Source: Planctomycetota bacterium
GTDB taxonomy: Bacteria; Planctomycetota; JAJSAM01; JAJVHW01
Direction: 5' to 3'
DNA length: 46,825 nt
Assembly (NCBI GenBank): GCA_022072415.1
Contig: JAJVHW010000051.1
Span: forward strand, 1 to 46,825
In this document: piece by piece, positions 1 to 9,389 of the stretch
Layout: every line of letters starts with the position of its first letter
Numbering within the stretch: position 1 is the stretch's first letter
Notes under the pieces: model-generated
What the model was told of the DNA's origin: nothing
Seen by the model: only the letters and a program-made list of their open reading frames with translations
The model's database searches: none
Made by a program: the position numbers and the translations under genes

Positions 1-92
1 GCCGCGAGCAGCGGCGGAAGCGTGGACAGCAGGATCGCGTGCTGCGCGCGGTGCAGGAGGACGGACCTCCGGCGGACTGCGGGAGACGGCAT
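1..92 (-). CDS. N-terminus of a truncated putative exported/membrane protein (MPSPAVRRRSVLLHRAQHAILLSTLPPLLA...)
   Basis: Minus-strand frame with ATG at 92..90 running off the window edge; hydrophobic N-terminus. Only about 30 codons visible. Confidence 0.3.
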   Translation of the reverse strand, partial: MPSPAVRRRSVLLHRAQHAILLSTLPPLLA

Positions 93-166
93 GGGACGGA
101 CTCCGGGAACGCGGGGAGCGGCATGCGCAGCGCGACGCGCGCGGCGCGGAGCGATCCGGAGGAGCC

Positions 167-700
167 CTAGACGCGGAGCACGAACGGGCGGAGCCCCGCG
201 CGCGGCGGCGGCGGCTCCGGGCGCGGCAGGGCGAGGTCCGTCGCGGCGCGTGCGGCGCAGATCGGGGCGAATTCGGCGCCGACCGCGGCGACCGGCGGCG
301 GCTCGGGGAGCGTCGGGCCGCCCGCGCCGGACGGCGCAGCGGGCTCGTCGGCCGGGGAAATGTGGAGACAGCAGCCGTCGTCGCGCCTGGACTCGTCCCG
401 GGTCGGGTCGATCCGCAGATCCCCGTCCCGTCCGGCCGTCGCCGTCGCGTCGAGTCCGCAGCAGGGGTCGGGCGCCCGCGAGGAGGGCATGTCCCCACCA
501 CAGCAGGCGCACGCCGCGCCCGCGGCCTCGTCGACGCAGCAGCCCAGCGCGACTCCGCGGTCCGTCAGGCAGATCCCCCCCATCAGCCCCCCGAGCGCGG
601 GGACCAGATAGGCGATCAGCACCACGGCGAGGATCGCGCGGCGGAGGACGGGGTGACGGGCGAGCCTGCGGGTCATCGTGCGGGTCATCGGAACCACCAC
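167..700 (-). CDS. Small Cys-rich protein with one N-terminal TM helix, function unknown
   Basis: 177-aa ORF; hydrophobic segment AILAVVLIAYLVPALGGLMGGI, then several CC motifs (GCCVDEAAGAACACCGG, DPCCG, DGCCLH). Confidence 0.55.
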   Translation of the reverse strand: MVVPMTRTMTRRLARHPVLRRAILAVVLIAYLVPALGGLMGGICLTDRGVALGCCVDEAAGAACACCGGDMPSSRAPDPCCGLDATATAGRDGDLRIDPTRDESRRDDGCCLHISPADEPAAPSGAGGPTLPEPPPVAAVGAEFAPICAARAATDLALPRPEPPPPRAGLRPFVLRV

Positions 701-820
701 ACTCTACGATCCGAACCCGCCCACGGGAAGGTCAAGTTCAACTTTCTGGCGCGGTGCGGGCGGCCTTGCGAGCATCCGCCGGAAGGAAGCACCGTCCCCA
801 CCCTCACGAAGGAGCCGTCC

Positions 821-1471
821 ATGAAGACGAACCGGATCGCAGCCGTGATGTCGACGCTGACCGTCGCATGCCTCTCCGCCCCCGCCTGGGCACAGGACGC
901 GGCCAAGCCAGTCGCCGAGGAGCCCGGGTTCATGCAGCGCGCCGGGGGGCTCGTCATGGGCCTCGTCCTCGCGATCGTCACGATCGCGATCTCCCTCGCC
1001 CTCGGCATGTTCGCCGTGCGGAAGGCGATCGAGATGTTCGACAAGACCACGAAGGGCATCAACGAGTGGGACGAGCTCAAGAAGGGCAACGTCGCCGTCG
1101 GCCTCCTCCTCGCCGCGATGATCTACGCGGTCGGCAGCGTGATCTCGGGCGGAGTCGAGGGCCTCACGAACTCGCTCATGAACCCGTCGCTCAGCCTCGC
1201 GTTCGTGATCGTCGTCGCCGTGGGCTTCGTGAACCTGCTGATCGCGCTCTTCATCGCCACGGCGGTGATCAGCAAGGCGATCTCGATCCTCGACTTCATG
1301 ACGAAGGACCTCGACGAGATGGCGGAGATCGGCCGCGGCAACGTGGCGGTCGCGATCCTCGTGACGGGCGTCCTGCTCGCGGTGTCGAAGATCGTCGCGA
1401 CGGGCGTGACCGCGCTCTCGAGCGTCCTCACGGTCGAGAAGGTCGCGAAGGTCTTCAACATCACCCTCTGA
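821..1471 (+). CDS. DUF350-like multi-TM membrane protein with signal peptide
   Basis: ATG at 821 (MKTNRIAAVMSTLTVACLSAPAWAQ signal peptide), then repeated hydrophobic modules with the pattern GNVAVGLLLAAMIYAVGSVI / GNVAVAILVTGVLLAVSKI, typical of DUF350. Confidence 0.75.
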   Translation: MKTNRIAAVMSTLTVACLSAPAWAQDAAKPVAEEPGFMQRAGGLVMGLVLAIVTIAISLALGMFAVRKAIEMFDKTTKGINEWDELKKGNVAVGLLLAAMIYAVGSVISGGVEGLTNSLMNPSLSLAFVIVVAVGFVNLLIALFIATAVISKAISILDFMTKDLDEMAEIGRGNVAVAILVTGVLLAVSKIVATGVTALSSVLTVEKVAKVFNITL

Positions 1472-1566
1472 TCCGGACGTCGTCGTCGCGACACATGCCT
1501 GCGGCCCGGAGCGCCCCGCGCCTCCGGGCCGCTTGATTCCCGGGCAGTCCCGGCGACGATGAGCGG

Positions 1567-3564
1567 GTGACCGCCGCCCGCCGCATGCTGCCGTGGCTGC
1601 TCCTTCCGCTCGCGTTCGCGGGCGGATGGATGCTCGGCGGCGAGCCGGACCGCGAGGCGCGGCGAGGTCCGCCGGGAACGACCGGGGACTCCGAGGCCGA
1701 GGGCAGGCGCGCCGCGACGGTCGTCCCGTCCGGCGGATCCGCGAAGCCCGCCGTCCCCCTCCGCGCAGGCGCGGCGCAGCGCGATCTCGAGTCGGTCCTC
1801 CGCGCCGCCATGTCCGAGGGTCCGCGCGGACTCTTGGACGCGCTCCCGCGCTCGACGAAGACGATCACCGGGCGCGCCGTGGACAGCGAGGGGAACCCCG
1901 TGCCCGGCGTGCTCGTGCGCGGCGACCCGGACCTCCCCCGCGAGATCACGCAGCACCTCTGGAGCAGCGACGAGGAGGACGCCGAGCCGCTGACCACGCC
2001 GGAAGACCGCGCGCTCCGCGACGCGCTCCGCACGCTCCGGAACGGGCCGCTCCAGTACGCCGCGTGGCGGGAGACGCGGACCGCGGCCGACGGCACCTAC
2101 GTGCTCGGCGACCTGTTCGATCTCGAGTACGACGTGGAGGGGTACCTCGCGGGCGCCGAGGTGGACGAAGAGTCGGGCGACGTGCGACCCGGAGGCACGG
2201 CGGACTTCGTGGTGAAGCGGACCGCGGACGTGATCCTCACGGTGCTCGGGCCGACGGGCGCGGAGGTTCCCCACGCCGCCGTCTTCGCCACCGACGACAT
2301 GGGCGACCACCCGTTCGAGTACGACTGGCTGTCGAAGTACCTCGACTGGACGCCGACGTCGCGCACGATGCGCGTGCCCGCCGGACCGAACCGGTTCGCG
2401 GCGCGCGACGGCGTGCTCCAGTCCGCGGTCGTCGAGGCGACGGTTCCGGCCGCCGGTCCGATCGTGCTCCGGATGGCTCCGACCGCGGAGGTCACGGTGC
2501 GCCTCCCGGACAAGCCTGCCGGGCTCTGCGCCGAGGTGAGCCTCTGCGTGAAGCTGACCACGGCCGAAGGCGTTCCGGTCGCCGAGGACTGGTCGGAGGA
2601 TGACGGGCGCGACGTGCGGTTCCCGGCGATCCCTTCGGGCCGCTACCGCATCGCCCTGTCGCTGGGCGACGACGACCCGCCGCTCGCGTCCATCGACGCG
2701 GACGTCGCTCCGGGGCCGAACGAGTTCACCCTCTCCGCGCTCGGCGTGTCCTCGGAGGCCGGGTTCTTCGTGGAGGGACTCCGAGCCGACGGCACGCCGG
2801 TGGATCGCGGATCCACGGGCGTCGAGGTCTCCTTCCCGGACGTGGAGGACACGCCCGCGTGGAGTCTCCTCGAGGGCGCCGACCCGGGCCGTTGGTTCCT
2901 CGCCCGGAACCCGGGGCGCGCGGATCTCAGGGTGCGCATCCGGATGACCGAGGAGGGCGCCACGGCCGAGACCGAGACCACGTGGGGCACTGCGGGACCG
3001 GTCGTGCTGCGCCTCCCGAGGACGTGGACGACGGTCGTGCGAGGCATGCCCGCGCGCGGCGGGTGGTCGATCGAGTTGATCACGCCCGACGGGCGAGCCG
3101 ACGCGAACTGCCAGGCCGAGCGCGACGACGACGGGGCCTGGACCTTCTCCCAGCTCAATCCGGGAGACTACGAGATCCGCGCCTGGGACCGCCGCCACGG
3201 CGGTTCGTTCCGCTTCCGCGTCCCCGGCGCGCCCATCCTCGACTGGAGGCCCGTGCCGTTCCGCGCCCTCCGCGTCGAGGGGATCGACCTCCTCGAGATC
3301 GCCGAGGCGGACGCGGACGCCGCCGCAAACGGCGCGGGCGCGACCGGACTCGCGGCCCTGGCGGACGGCGACCTGATCGTGGGCATCGACGGCGCGGAGT
3401 TCGCCGACCGCATCGCCCTCGAGGCCGCCCGCGCGTCCGCCCAGTCGCGTCCCTCGGCGAGGGTGACGGTGCTCCGCGGATCGAAGCGTCTCGAGCTCGT
3501 CGTGGACCCGGTCGCGCTGTTCGCCGACGACGCGCTCAGCCTCGAACTCGCGACCCGGGACTAG
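1567..3564 (+). CDS. Exported protein with carboxypeptidase-regulatory-like repeats and a C-terminal PDZ-like domain
   Basis: 665-aa ORF with GTG start, N-terminal TM, beta-rich segments (KTITGRAVDSEGNPVPGVLVRG) and PDZ-like tail (GLAALADGDLIVGIDGAEF). Confidence 0.75.
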   Translation: MTAARRMLPWLLLPLAFAGGWMLGGEPDREARRGPPGTTGDSEAEGRRAATVVPSGGSAKPAVPLRAGAAQRDLESVLRAAMSEGPRGLLDALPRSTKTITGRAVDSEGNPVPGVLVRGDPDLPREITQHLWSSDEEDAEPLTTPEDRALRDALRTLRNGPLQYAAWRETRTAADGTYVLGDLFDLEYDVEGYLAGAEVDEESGDVRPGGTADFVVKRTADVILTVLGPTGAEVPHAAVFATDDMGDHPFEYDWLSKYLDWTPTSRTMRVPAGPNRFAARDGVLQSAVVEATVPAAGPIVLRMAPTAEVTVRLPDKPAGLCAEVSLCVKLTTAEGVPVAEDWSEDDGRDVRFPAIPSGRYRIALSLGDDDPPLASIDADVAPGPNEFTLSALGVSSEAGFFVEGLRADGTPVDRGSTGVEVSFPDVEDTPAWSLLEGADPGRWFLARNPGRADLRVRIRMTEEGATAETETTWGTAGPVVLRLPRTWTTVVRGMPARGGWSIELITPDGRADANCQAERDDDGAWTFSQLNPGDYEIRAWDRRHGGSFRFRVPGAPILDWRPVPFRALRVEGIDLLEIAEADADAAANGAGATGLAALADGDLIVGIDGAEFADRIALEAARASAQSRPSARVTVLRGSKRLELVVDPVALFADDALSLELATRD

Positions 3565-3580
3565 TCGCGTCGTCCCCGGG

Positions 3581-3613
3581 GACGGCTGGCTGAACGGCTG
3601 GCTGGACGGCTGG
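3581..3613. repeat. 12-bp direct repeats (gacggctggct/gaacggctggct/ggacggctgg)
   Basis: Direct reading; the last unit overlaps the encoded CCA of tRNA-Cys. Confidence 0.85.
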
Positions 3614-3685
3614 AGGCGGCGCCCGGATTTGAACCGGGGAATGACGGATTTGCAATCCGTTGCCTTACCACTTGGCTACGCCGCC
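3611..3685 (-). tRNA. tRNA-Cys (GCA), CCA encoded
   Basis: Reverse complement GGCGGCGTAGCCAAGTGGTAAGGCAACGGATTGCAAATCCGTCATTCCCCGGTTCAAATCCGGGCGCCGCCTCCA folds as a cloverleaf; anticodon loop TTGCAAA; U73 discriminator. Confidence 0.95.
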
Positions 3686-3826
3686 TCGGCGAAGCGCGGC
3701 AGTATCGTGGGGACGGCCGCGACTCACCAACTTCCGTCCCGCGGAAGTTCGTTCGCCATGGCTCGCCCCGCCGTACTCTCGGCCCTTTCCCCCCGGGTCG
3801 CCGGGGTCAAGTGCCGGAGCAACGAC

Positions 3827-3925
3827 ATGGGCAAGCGCAAGCGGACGTACAAGCTCAAGTGGCGCAGCAAGAAGGCCAACCACGGCCGGAAGCCGTGCCG
3901 CGGCCGGGACCGCAGCTGGAAGTAG
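3827..3925 (+). CDS. 32-aa highly basic conserved-looking microprotein MGKRKRTYKLKWRSKKANHGRKPCRGRDRSWK
   Basis: ATG with GGAG ribosome-binding site 8-10 nt upstream, TAG stop; basic, ribosomal-protein-like composition. Confidence 0.7.
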   Translation: MGKRKRTYKLKWRSKKANHGRKPCRGRDRSWK

Positions 3926-3953
3926 CCGTTCCCGCGCGCGTCGCGACATCTCG

Positions 3954-4014
3954 CGACGTGCAACGCCGCCGACGCGCAACGCCGCGACGTGCAACGCCGT
4001 GACGGCCAACGCGG
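3954..4014. repeat. Imperfect 15-16-bp tandem repeat (cgacgtgcaacgccg), about 4 copies
   Basis: Direct reading between the microprotein stop and the convergent gene. Confidence 0.7.
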
Positions 4015-4035
4015 CCCGTCGAGCGACCGCCCGCC

Positions 4036-4980
4036 TCAGCGCGGACGCTTCGGGATCGTCCCCGAGTACCGCTCGGTCCGGATCCCGGCCCCTCGCATCG
4101 CCGCGATCACCGGGATCACGTCGGCCATGGTGGCGCCCTTCCCGCACTCGAGGACTGCGCGCGTCCGGTCCGCGTTCGACGTGTCGGAGAGGTCCTTCCG
4201 CTTCGCGCTCCACGCGGTCCACGCGGCGGCGACGTCCTTCGCGAGTTCGGCCACGGGCTTCCCGTCGGCCGTGACCGTCGGCGCCCCGGCCGCGGCGCCC
4301 GGCTTCAGCGTCACGACGAAGCTTTCGCTCGGCGCGGGAAGCTGCGCGTTCTTCGCGTTCGGCATCTTCACCGCGATGCCGCGGAGCCCCTTCGGCTCGC
4401 CGGGGAGCGCCGCCCCGAGGTAGATGTTCTGGACGTAGCTGTCCTGGCAGGTCTCGAGGAGCCAGCGCACCCAGAGCCACGTCGCCTTGCCGTCGGCCGC
4501 GATCACCACCGGCTGCCCCTGCTTCGCGCCGATCTGGCGCCCGAGCTCCGCGAACGTGTTGATCGGCACGGCCTTCGTCCCCTGCCAGACGGTCGTCGGC
4601 TCTCCGTCCTCGTTCACCGGGACGCGTAGGTCCGTGTAGCCCTTCCCGAAGATGTCGGGATCGAAGTCCTCGGCGCCCGCCGACGTCACCAGCACGACGT
4701 TCTCGACGGTGACGACCTGCATCTTCGGCTTCGGCGGGGCGTCCGGCTTCGCCGGGACCGGAGCGGCCGGCGCGGGCTTCGTCGGCGCGGGCTTCGTCGC
4801 ATCGGCCGGGGCCGCGGGCGTCACGGTCGGCGCGTCCCCCGCAGGCGCCGGTCGCAGGCTCCGGCTGCGGAAGTCGCCGCGCAGCCGATCGCCCATCGGC
4901 TCCTCCCAGCCCTTCGTGGCGTACGCCGCGCCGACGGCGGCGAGCGTACCGAGAATCGCGAGCACCCTGTAGTTGGCCAT
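4036..4980 (-). CDS. Membrane-anchored protein with C-terminal ExbD/TolR-like domain
   Basis: 314 aa; N-terminal TM (VLAILGTLAAVGAAYA), Pro/Ala/Lys linker, ExbD-like segment CGKGATMADVIPVIAAMRGAGI. Confidence 0.6.
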   Translation of the reverse strand: MANYRVLAILGTLAAVGAAYATKGWEEPMGDRLRGDFRSRSLRPAPAGDAPTVTPAAPADATKPAPTKPAPAAPVPAKPDAPPKPKMQVVTVENVVLVTSAGAEDFDPDIFGKGYTDLRVPVNEDGEPTTVWQGTKAVPINTFAELGRQIGAKQGQPVVIAADGKATWLWVRWLLETCQDSYVQNIYLGAALPGEPKGLRGIAVKMPNAKNAQLPAPSESFVVTLKPGAAAGAPTVTADGKPVAELAKDVAAAWTAWSAKRKDLSDTSNADRTRAVLECGKGATMADVIPVIAAMRGAGIRTERYSGTIPKRPR

Positions 4981-5021
4981 CGCGAGAGGCTACCGCGCCG
5001 CGCGGGGGCCGCGCACGTTCG

Positions 5022-5126
5022 GGTTCACGCCCATGCGGTTCACGCCCACGTGGTTCACGCCCACATGGTTCACGCCCACATGGTTTACGCCCACATGGTT
5101 TACGCCCACATGGTTTACGCCCAAAC
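5022..5126. repeat. Seven exact-period 15-bp tandem repeats (ggttcacgcccacat)
   Basis: Units start at 5022, 5037, 5052, 5067, 5082, 5097 and 5112. Confidence 0.97.
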
Positions 5127-8100
5127 GACTGGGTCGTGGAACGTCGGACGCTCGTCGCCTGGCGCGCCGGTGATCCCCGCGGGCCGGACGCGCACGCCGT
5201 AGGCGAGGCGGCCCGGCGCGGACACCGTGACGGTCCCGGCGTAGCGACGGAGCCCGCCCGCCGCCGGTGCCGACCCGTCCTCGCGGTCGATCGGCCGCGC
5301 GGGCTGGAGGACCACGATCTCCCGCGCGTCGAGGTCGTCGTCGCCGCGGCGCTCGCCGAGGACCATCTCCACCACCACGTCGCCGGGGAGCAGGGTCCCG
5401 AGGTTCACGTCCACTTCGGCCGCGAGCGCGTCCCCGGGGCGGGCCGACTCGGCCCCCGCCACGCGCGCGGCGACGACGCGGAGCGCCGCCATCCCGGCGT
5501 GGACGCGGGCCCGCCGCGCCGCGAGCGCGCGCGCGCCCGCGAAGTCGTCCTCGCGAAGCTCGTGGAACCGCCGCGCGAGCGGACGGTAGGCGAGTTCCGC
5601 GTACTGCGCGACCATGCGCGCGGTGTCGAACACCGGCGGGACCGTCGCGAGGGCGCGCCGCACGCGGGCGCACCACGACGCCGGAACGCCGTCCGCGCCG
5701 CGGTCGAAGAAGGACGGCACGACCTCGTGCTCGAGGAGCGTGTAGAGCGCCGCGGCGTCCGCGACGTCCTGCGCGCCCTCGTCGGCGGGGACCGGCGCCG
5801 TGCGGAAGTCCGGACCGATCCGCCACCCGTTCGTCCCGTCGAACGCCTCGAGCCACCACCCGTCGCCCACGGACAGGTTGAGCGCTCCGTTCGCGGCGGC
5901 CTTCATGCCCGACGTCCCGCTCGCCTCGAGCGGCGCGCGCGGGTTGTTGAGCCACACGTCCACGCCGCGCACGAGCGTGCGCGCGAGCGCGAGGTCGTAG
6001 TCCTCGAGGATCACGATCCGGCCGGCGAACGCGTCGCTCCGCGCGAGCTTCGCGACGCGGGAGAGCAGGTCGCGCGCCGCCCCGTCCCGCGGATGCGCCT
6101 TCCCGGCGACGAGGAGCCGCACCGGACGGCCCGGCGCGTCGAGGATCGCCGCGAGCCGCGCGGGGTCGCGCAGCACCAGGTCCGCCCGCTTGTACGTGGC
6201 GAACCGCCGCGCGAACCCGATGTAGAGCGCGTCGGGGGAGAGTCCTTCGACCGTGCGTGCGAGGAGCGCTTCGCTGTCGCCGCGGGCGCGGAACGACGCC
6301 GTCACGCGCGCAGCGACCGCGCGGCGCATGTCGTCGCGGAGCGAGGAGCGAACGGCCCACAGCGCGGCGTCGGACGCCTGCGGCGCGCGGCGGCGGAAGT
6401 CCTCCGCCGCGACGGCGCCGGACGCGCCGAGGAGCTTCGCCACCGCCGGGCTCGTCCACGTCGGCAGGTGCACTCCGTTCGTCACGGACGCGACGGGCAC
6501 CTCGCCCGTGAGGAGCGCGGGCTGGAACGAGCGCAGGAGCGAGCGCGACACCTCGCCGTGCTTCTCGCTGACCGCGTTCACGACCGACGCGAACTCGATC
6601 GCGAGCTTCGTCATGTTGAAGCCGTGCGCGTCGTCCGACGCGACGCCGAGCGCGAAGAACCGCTCCCACGGGATCCCGAGCCACTCGGGCACGTCGGAGA
6701 AGTAGCGGCGCATCAGGTCTTCCGCGAACCGGTCGTGCCCCGCGGGGACCGGCGTGTGCGTCGTGAAGACGGTGGTCGCGCGGACCGCCTCGCGGGCCTC
6801 GTCGAACGAGAGCCCCTTCTCCTTCACCAGCACCCGTGCGCGCTCGAGCGCGCAGAAGGCGCCGTGCCCCTCGTTCACGTGCCACGCCGACGGCTCGATT
6901 CCGATCGCGGCGAGGAGCCGCGCGCCGCCGGCGCCGAGGACGATCTCCTGGCGGAGGCGGTGCTCCGCGTCGCCCGAGTAGAGCGCGTGGGTGATCGCGC
7001 GGTCTTCGGCGCGGTTCCCGTCGGTGTCGCTGTCGAGGAGGTAGAGCTCCACCGTGCCGACCTGGAGCTTCCACGCGCGGAGGAGGAGCTTCGTCCCCGG
7101 GATCTGCAGCGAGACCTCGACCGGCTTCCCGTCGGCGCCGAGCACCGGCGCGAGCGGCGACGCCGCGGGGTCGAGGACGTCCTCGACGGCCCGCTGGTCC
7201 GTGCCCCCGTCGAGCCTCTGGCGCATGTACCCGCGGCGGTAGAGCAGTCCGACGCCGACCAGCGGGAACCGGAGGTCCGCTGCGGTCTTCAGGTGGTCCC
7301 CCGCGAGGGCGCCGAGGCCGCCGCTGTAGATCGGGAGCGACTCGTGGATCCCGAACTCGGCGCAGACGTAGGCCACGGGGTGCCTCCGCGACGGACCGTC
7401 TGCTTCGGCATCGGCGGCGGCCGCCGCCGCGGAGAGATCCGCGTCGAGCCGCCGCGCGACGCGCTTCACGCGGTGCGCATACTCCGGATCGGCCGCGCGG
7501 GCGTCGAGGTCCGCCTGCGACGCCTCGCGGAGCGTGCGCACCGCGTCGTGCCGGCACGCGTCGAACACCTGCGGCGAGAGGTCCGCGAAGAGCGACGCCG
7601 CCTCCGCGTCCCACGTCCAGCGGAGGTTCCGCGCGATGCGCGCGAGGTCCGCGATCCCCGCGGGGACCGCGGGCGTGACGTCCAGCGGGAAGAGCCGGGG
7701 CCGGTTCGGCGGCGCCGCGGGACGCGCAGGGAGCGGATGGGCCGGCGCGGGCGCGGCAGGCACGTGCTTCCGGCGCGACCGCTTCCGCGCCGTCTCGCGG
7801 GCCTTCGCGTGCGCGTCGAAGTGCCGCTCCACGAGGAGCGTCCACTCGGTGGACGCCGCGATCTCGCGGCACGACGCGGCGACGGTCTCGCGGTCCCGCG
7901 CGTCGTCGAGGCGCCTCTCGATCGCGCGGACGAGGCGCGCCGTGGCCTTCTCGTCGCTCCGGTCCTTCCGCGCGAGCACCGTCACGCCGCGCCCCCGCGG
8001 GACGCCCGCGGCCGACGTCCACTGCCCGAAGCCGGTGCAGTCGGTGGTGATCGTCGGGACCCCGAGCGCGAGGCTCTCCTGCGGCGTGTAGCCCCACGCG

Positions 8101-9389
8101 TCGTAGAAGCTCGGGAAGCACGTCAGGTCGGCGCCCTGGAGGAGCGACTCGTAGCCCATCCCGAAGAGCCCGTCGCCCACGCCGAGGTAGCTCGCCACGT
8201 GGATCACGCGGACCCGCGAACCCTTCGCGTTGAGGAGTCCGAGCGCCCGGCACTTCACGGCGATGCCGTCGTTCTCCGCGTCGAAGAGCGCGTGCGTGCA
8301 GTGCCCGACGGGCTCCCCGGGCGCGAACGGCGCGCGCAGCCGCTCCGCCACGTCGCGGCGCAGCCCCGCGTTGCCCGCGGGGACGAACATCCAGAGCACG
8401 ATCCGGCGGCCCGGCTTCTGCGCGATCTCGGCCAGCGCGGCGAGCAGGATGTCGTAGCCCTTGTTGTGCATCTCGTGGCGGCCGGCCGTGACGATCGTGT
8501 AGGCGTCGCCGGCGTCCTCGCCGAGCAGCTTCGACGCCGCGTCGCGGAACCGCCGCGCGGAGGCGTCCCGCGTCGCGCCGCCCACGCGGAGCTTCATCAC
8601 CTCGGGGTCCCACCCGTTCGGGAGCACGACGTCGGCCGCGCGGCCGTGGACGAGGCGCGCCTCGTCGGACGTCATGTCGCTCACCGCGGTGAACACGTCG
8701 CATTCGCGGACGAGCGCGGCCTCCATCGAGTGGGCGGCGCGCACGCCGGTCGCCTCGGCGGCCTGCTCGACGGTGCGCCCCTCGAGCCCCTTCTCCGGCG
8801 AGACGCCCGTCGCCGCGATGGCGCGCCCGAGGACGGTCGAGTGCGCGGTGAAGACGGTCCCGATCTCCGGCGCCTCGTCGCGCAGGCGGAGGAGGCCCGC
8901 GCCCGCGAGCCACTCGTGGAACTGCGCCACGGCGGGCCCCTGCGCGCCCTGCGGACTCTCGCGCCACCACCGCTCGACGACGATGCCCGCGGCCCAGCCG
9001 AAGAGCAGGGGCTCGACGTACTCCCATCCGCCGAACAGCGAGTCCACGCGATGGCGGTCCCAGAGCGCCTTCAGGATCTCGTCCTTCCGCGCGTAGAGGC
9101 CGGAGAACTCCACGAGGATCGCCCGGGGCTTCCCCGGCACGTCCCACCGCCCCACCTGCACGGGCACGCCGGCCGCCCGGCAGCCCTCGGCGAACGCGTC
9201 GAACGCGGGGTCCGGCTCGAACTCGCTCGGGTGGTCGCCGGGGGACAGGCGCCACGGGCCGATCACGACGTAGCTCTCGCCGAGACGCTCGGACATCGAG
9301 CGCGCCTTCGTGGCGAGGACGGTGTGGACGCCGCCGACCTTGCTGCAGACTTCCCAGCTCACCTCGAACAGCGTGGCCGTGCGCTTCAA
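5115..9389 (-). CDS. Fusion: N-terminal eukaryote-type glycogen synthase (GT3/GYS) + C-terminal alpha-glucan phosphorylase (GT35, DUF3417-containing)
   Basis: 1424 aa, TTG start overlapping the GH57 stop. N-term LFEVSWEVCSKVGGVHTVLATKA (GYS hallmark); linker RKHVPAAPAPAHPLPARPAAPP; phosphorylase N-term IARNLRWTWDAEAASLF; PLP-site motif EASGTSGMKAAANGALNLSVGDGWW. Confidence 0.9.
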   Translation of the reverse strand: MKRTATLFEVSWEVCSKVGGVHTVLATKARSMSERLGESYVVIGPWRLSPGDHPSEFEPDPAFDAFAEGCRAAGVPVQVGRWDVPGKPRAILVEFSGLYARKDEILKALWDRHRVDSLFGGWEYVEPLLFGWAAGIVVERWWRESPQGAQGPAVAQFHEWLAGAGLLRLRDEAPEIGTVFTAHSTVLGRAIAATGVSPEKGLEGRTVEQAAEATGVRAAHSMEAALVRECDVFTAVSDMTSDEARLVHGRAADVVLPNGWDPEVMKLRVGGATRDASARRFRDAASKLLGEDAGDAYTIVTAGRHEMHNKGYDILLAALAEIAQKPGRRIVLWMFVPAGNAGLRRDVAERLRAPFAPGEPVGHCTHALFDAENDGIAVKCRALGLLNAKGSRVRVIHVASYLGVGDGLFGMGYESLLQGADLTCFPSFYDAWGYTPQESLALGVPTITTDCTGFGQWTSAAGVPRGRGVTVLARKDRSDEKATARLVRAIERRLDDARDRETVAASCREIAASTEWTLLVERHFDAHAKARETARKRSRRKHVPAAPAPAHPLPARPAAPPNRPRLFPLDVTPAVPAGIADLARIARNLRWTWDAEAASLFADLSPQVFDACRHDAVRTLREASQADLDARAADPEYAHRVKRVARRLDADLSAAAAAADAEADGPSRRHPVAYVCAEFGIHESLPIYSGGLGALAGDHLKTAADLRFPLVGVGLLYRRGYMRQRLDGGTDQRAVEDVLDPAASPLAPVLGADGKPVEVSLQIPGTKLLLRAWKLQVGTVELYLLDSDTDGNRAEDRAITHALYSGDAEHRLRQEIVLGAGGARLLAAIGIEPSAWHVNEGHGAFCALERARVLVKEKGLSFDEAREAVRATTVFTTHTPVPAGHDRFAEDLMRRYFSDVPEWLGIPWERFFALGVASDDAHGFNMTKLAIEFASVVNAVSEKHGEVSRSLLRSFQPALLTGEVPVASVTNGVHLPTWTSPAVAKLLGASGAVAAEDFRRRAPQASDAALWAVRSSLRDDMRRAVAARVTASFRARGDSEALLARTVEGLSPDALYIGFARRFATYKRADLVLRDPARLAAILDAPGRPVRLLVAGKAHPRDGAARDLLSRVAKLARSDAFAGRIVILEDYDLALARTLVRGVDVWLNNPRAPLEASGTSGMKAAANGALNLSVGDGWWLEAFDGTNGWRIGPDFRTAPVPADEGAQDVADAAALYTLLEHEVVPSFFDRGADGVPASWCARVRRALATVPPVFDTARMVAQYAELAYRPLARRFHELREDDFAGARALAARRARVHAGMAALRVVAARVAGAESARPGDALAAEVDVNLGTLLPGDVVVEMVLGERRGDDDLDAREIVVLQPARPIDREDGSAPAAGGLRRYAGTVTVSAPGRLAYGVRVRPAGITGAPGDERPTFHDPVVWA

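Noticed and set aside
3954-4014. 15-16-bp repeat as a regulatory element
   Set aside because: Imperfect, short, between convergent genes, and no supporting structure; kept only as a repeat feature.
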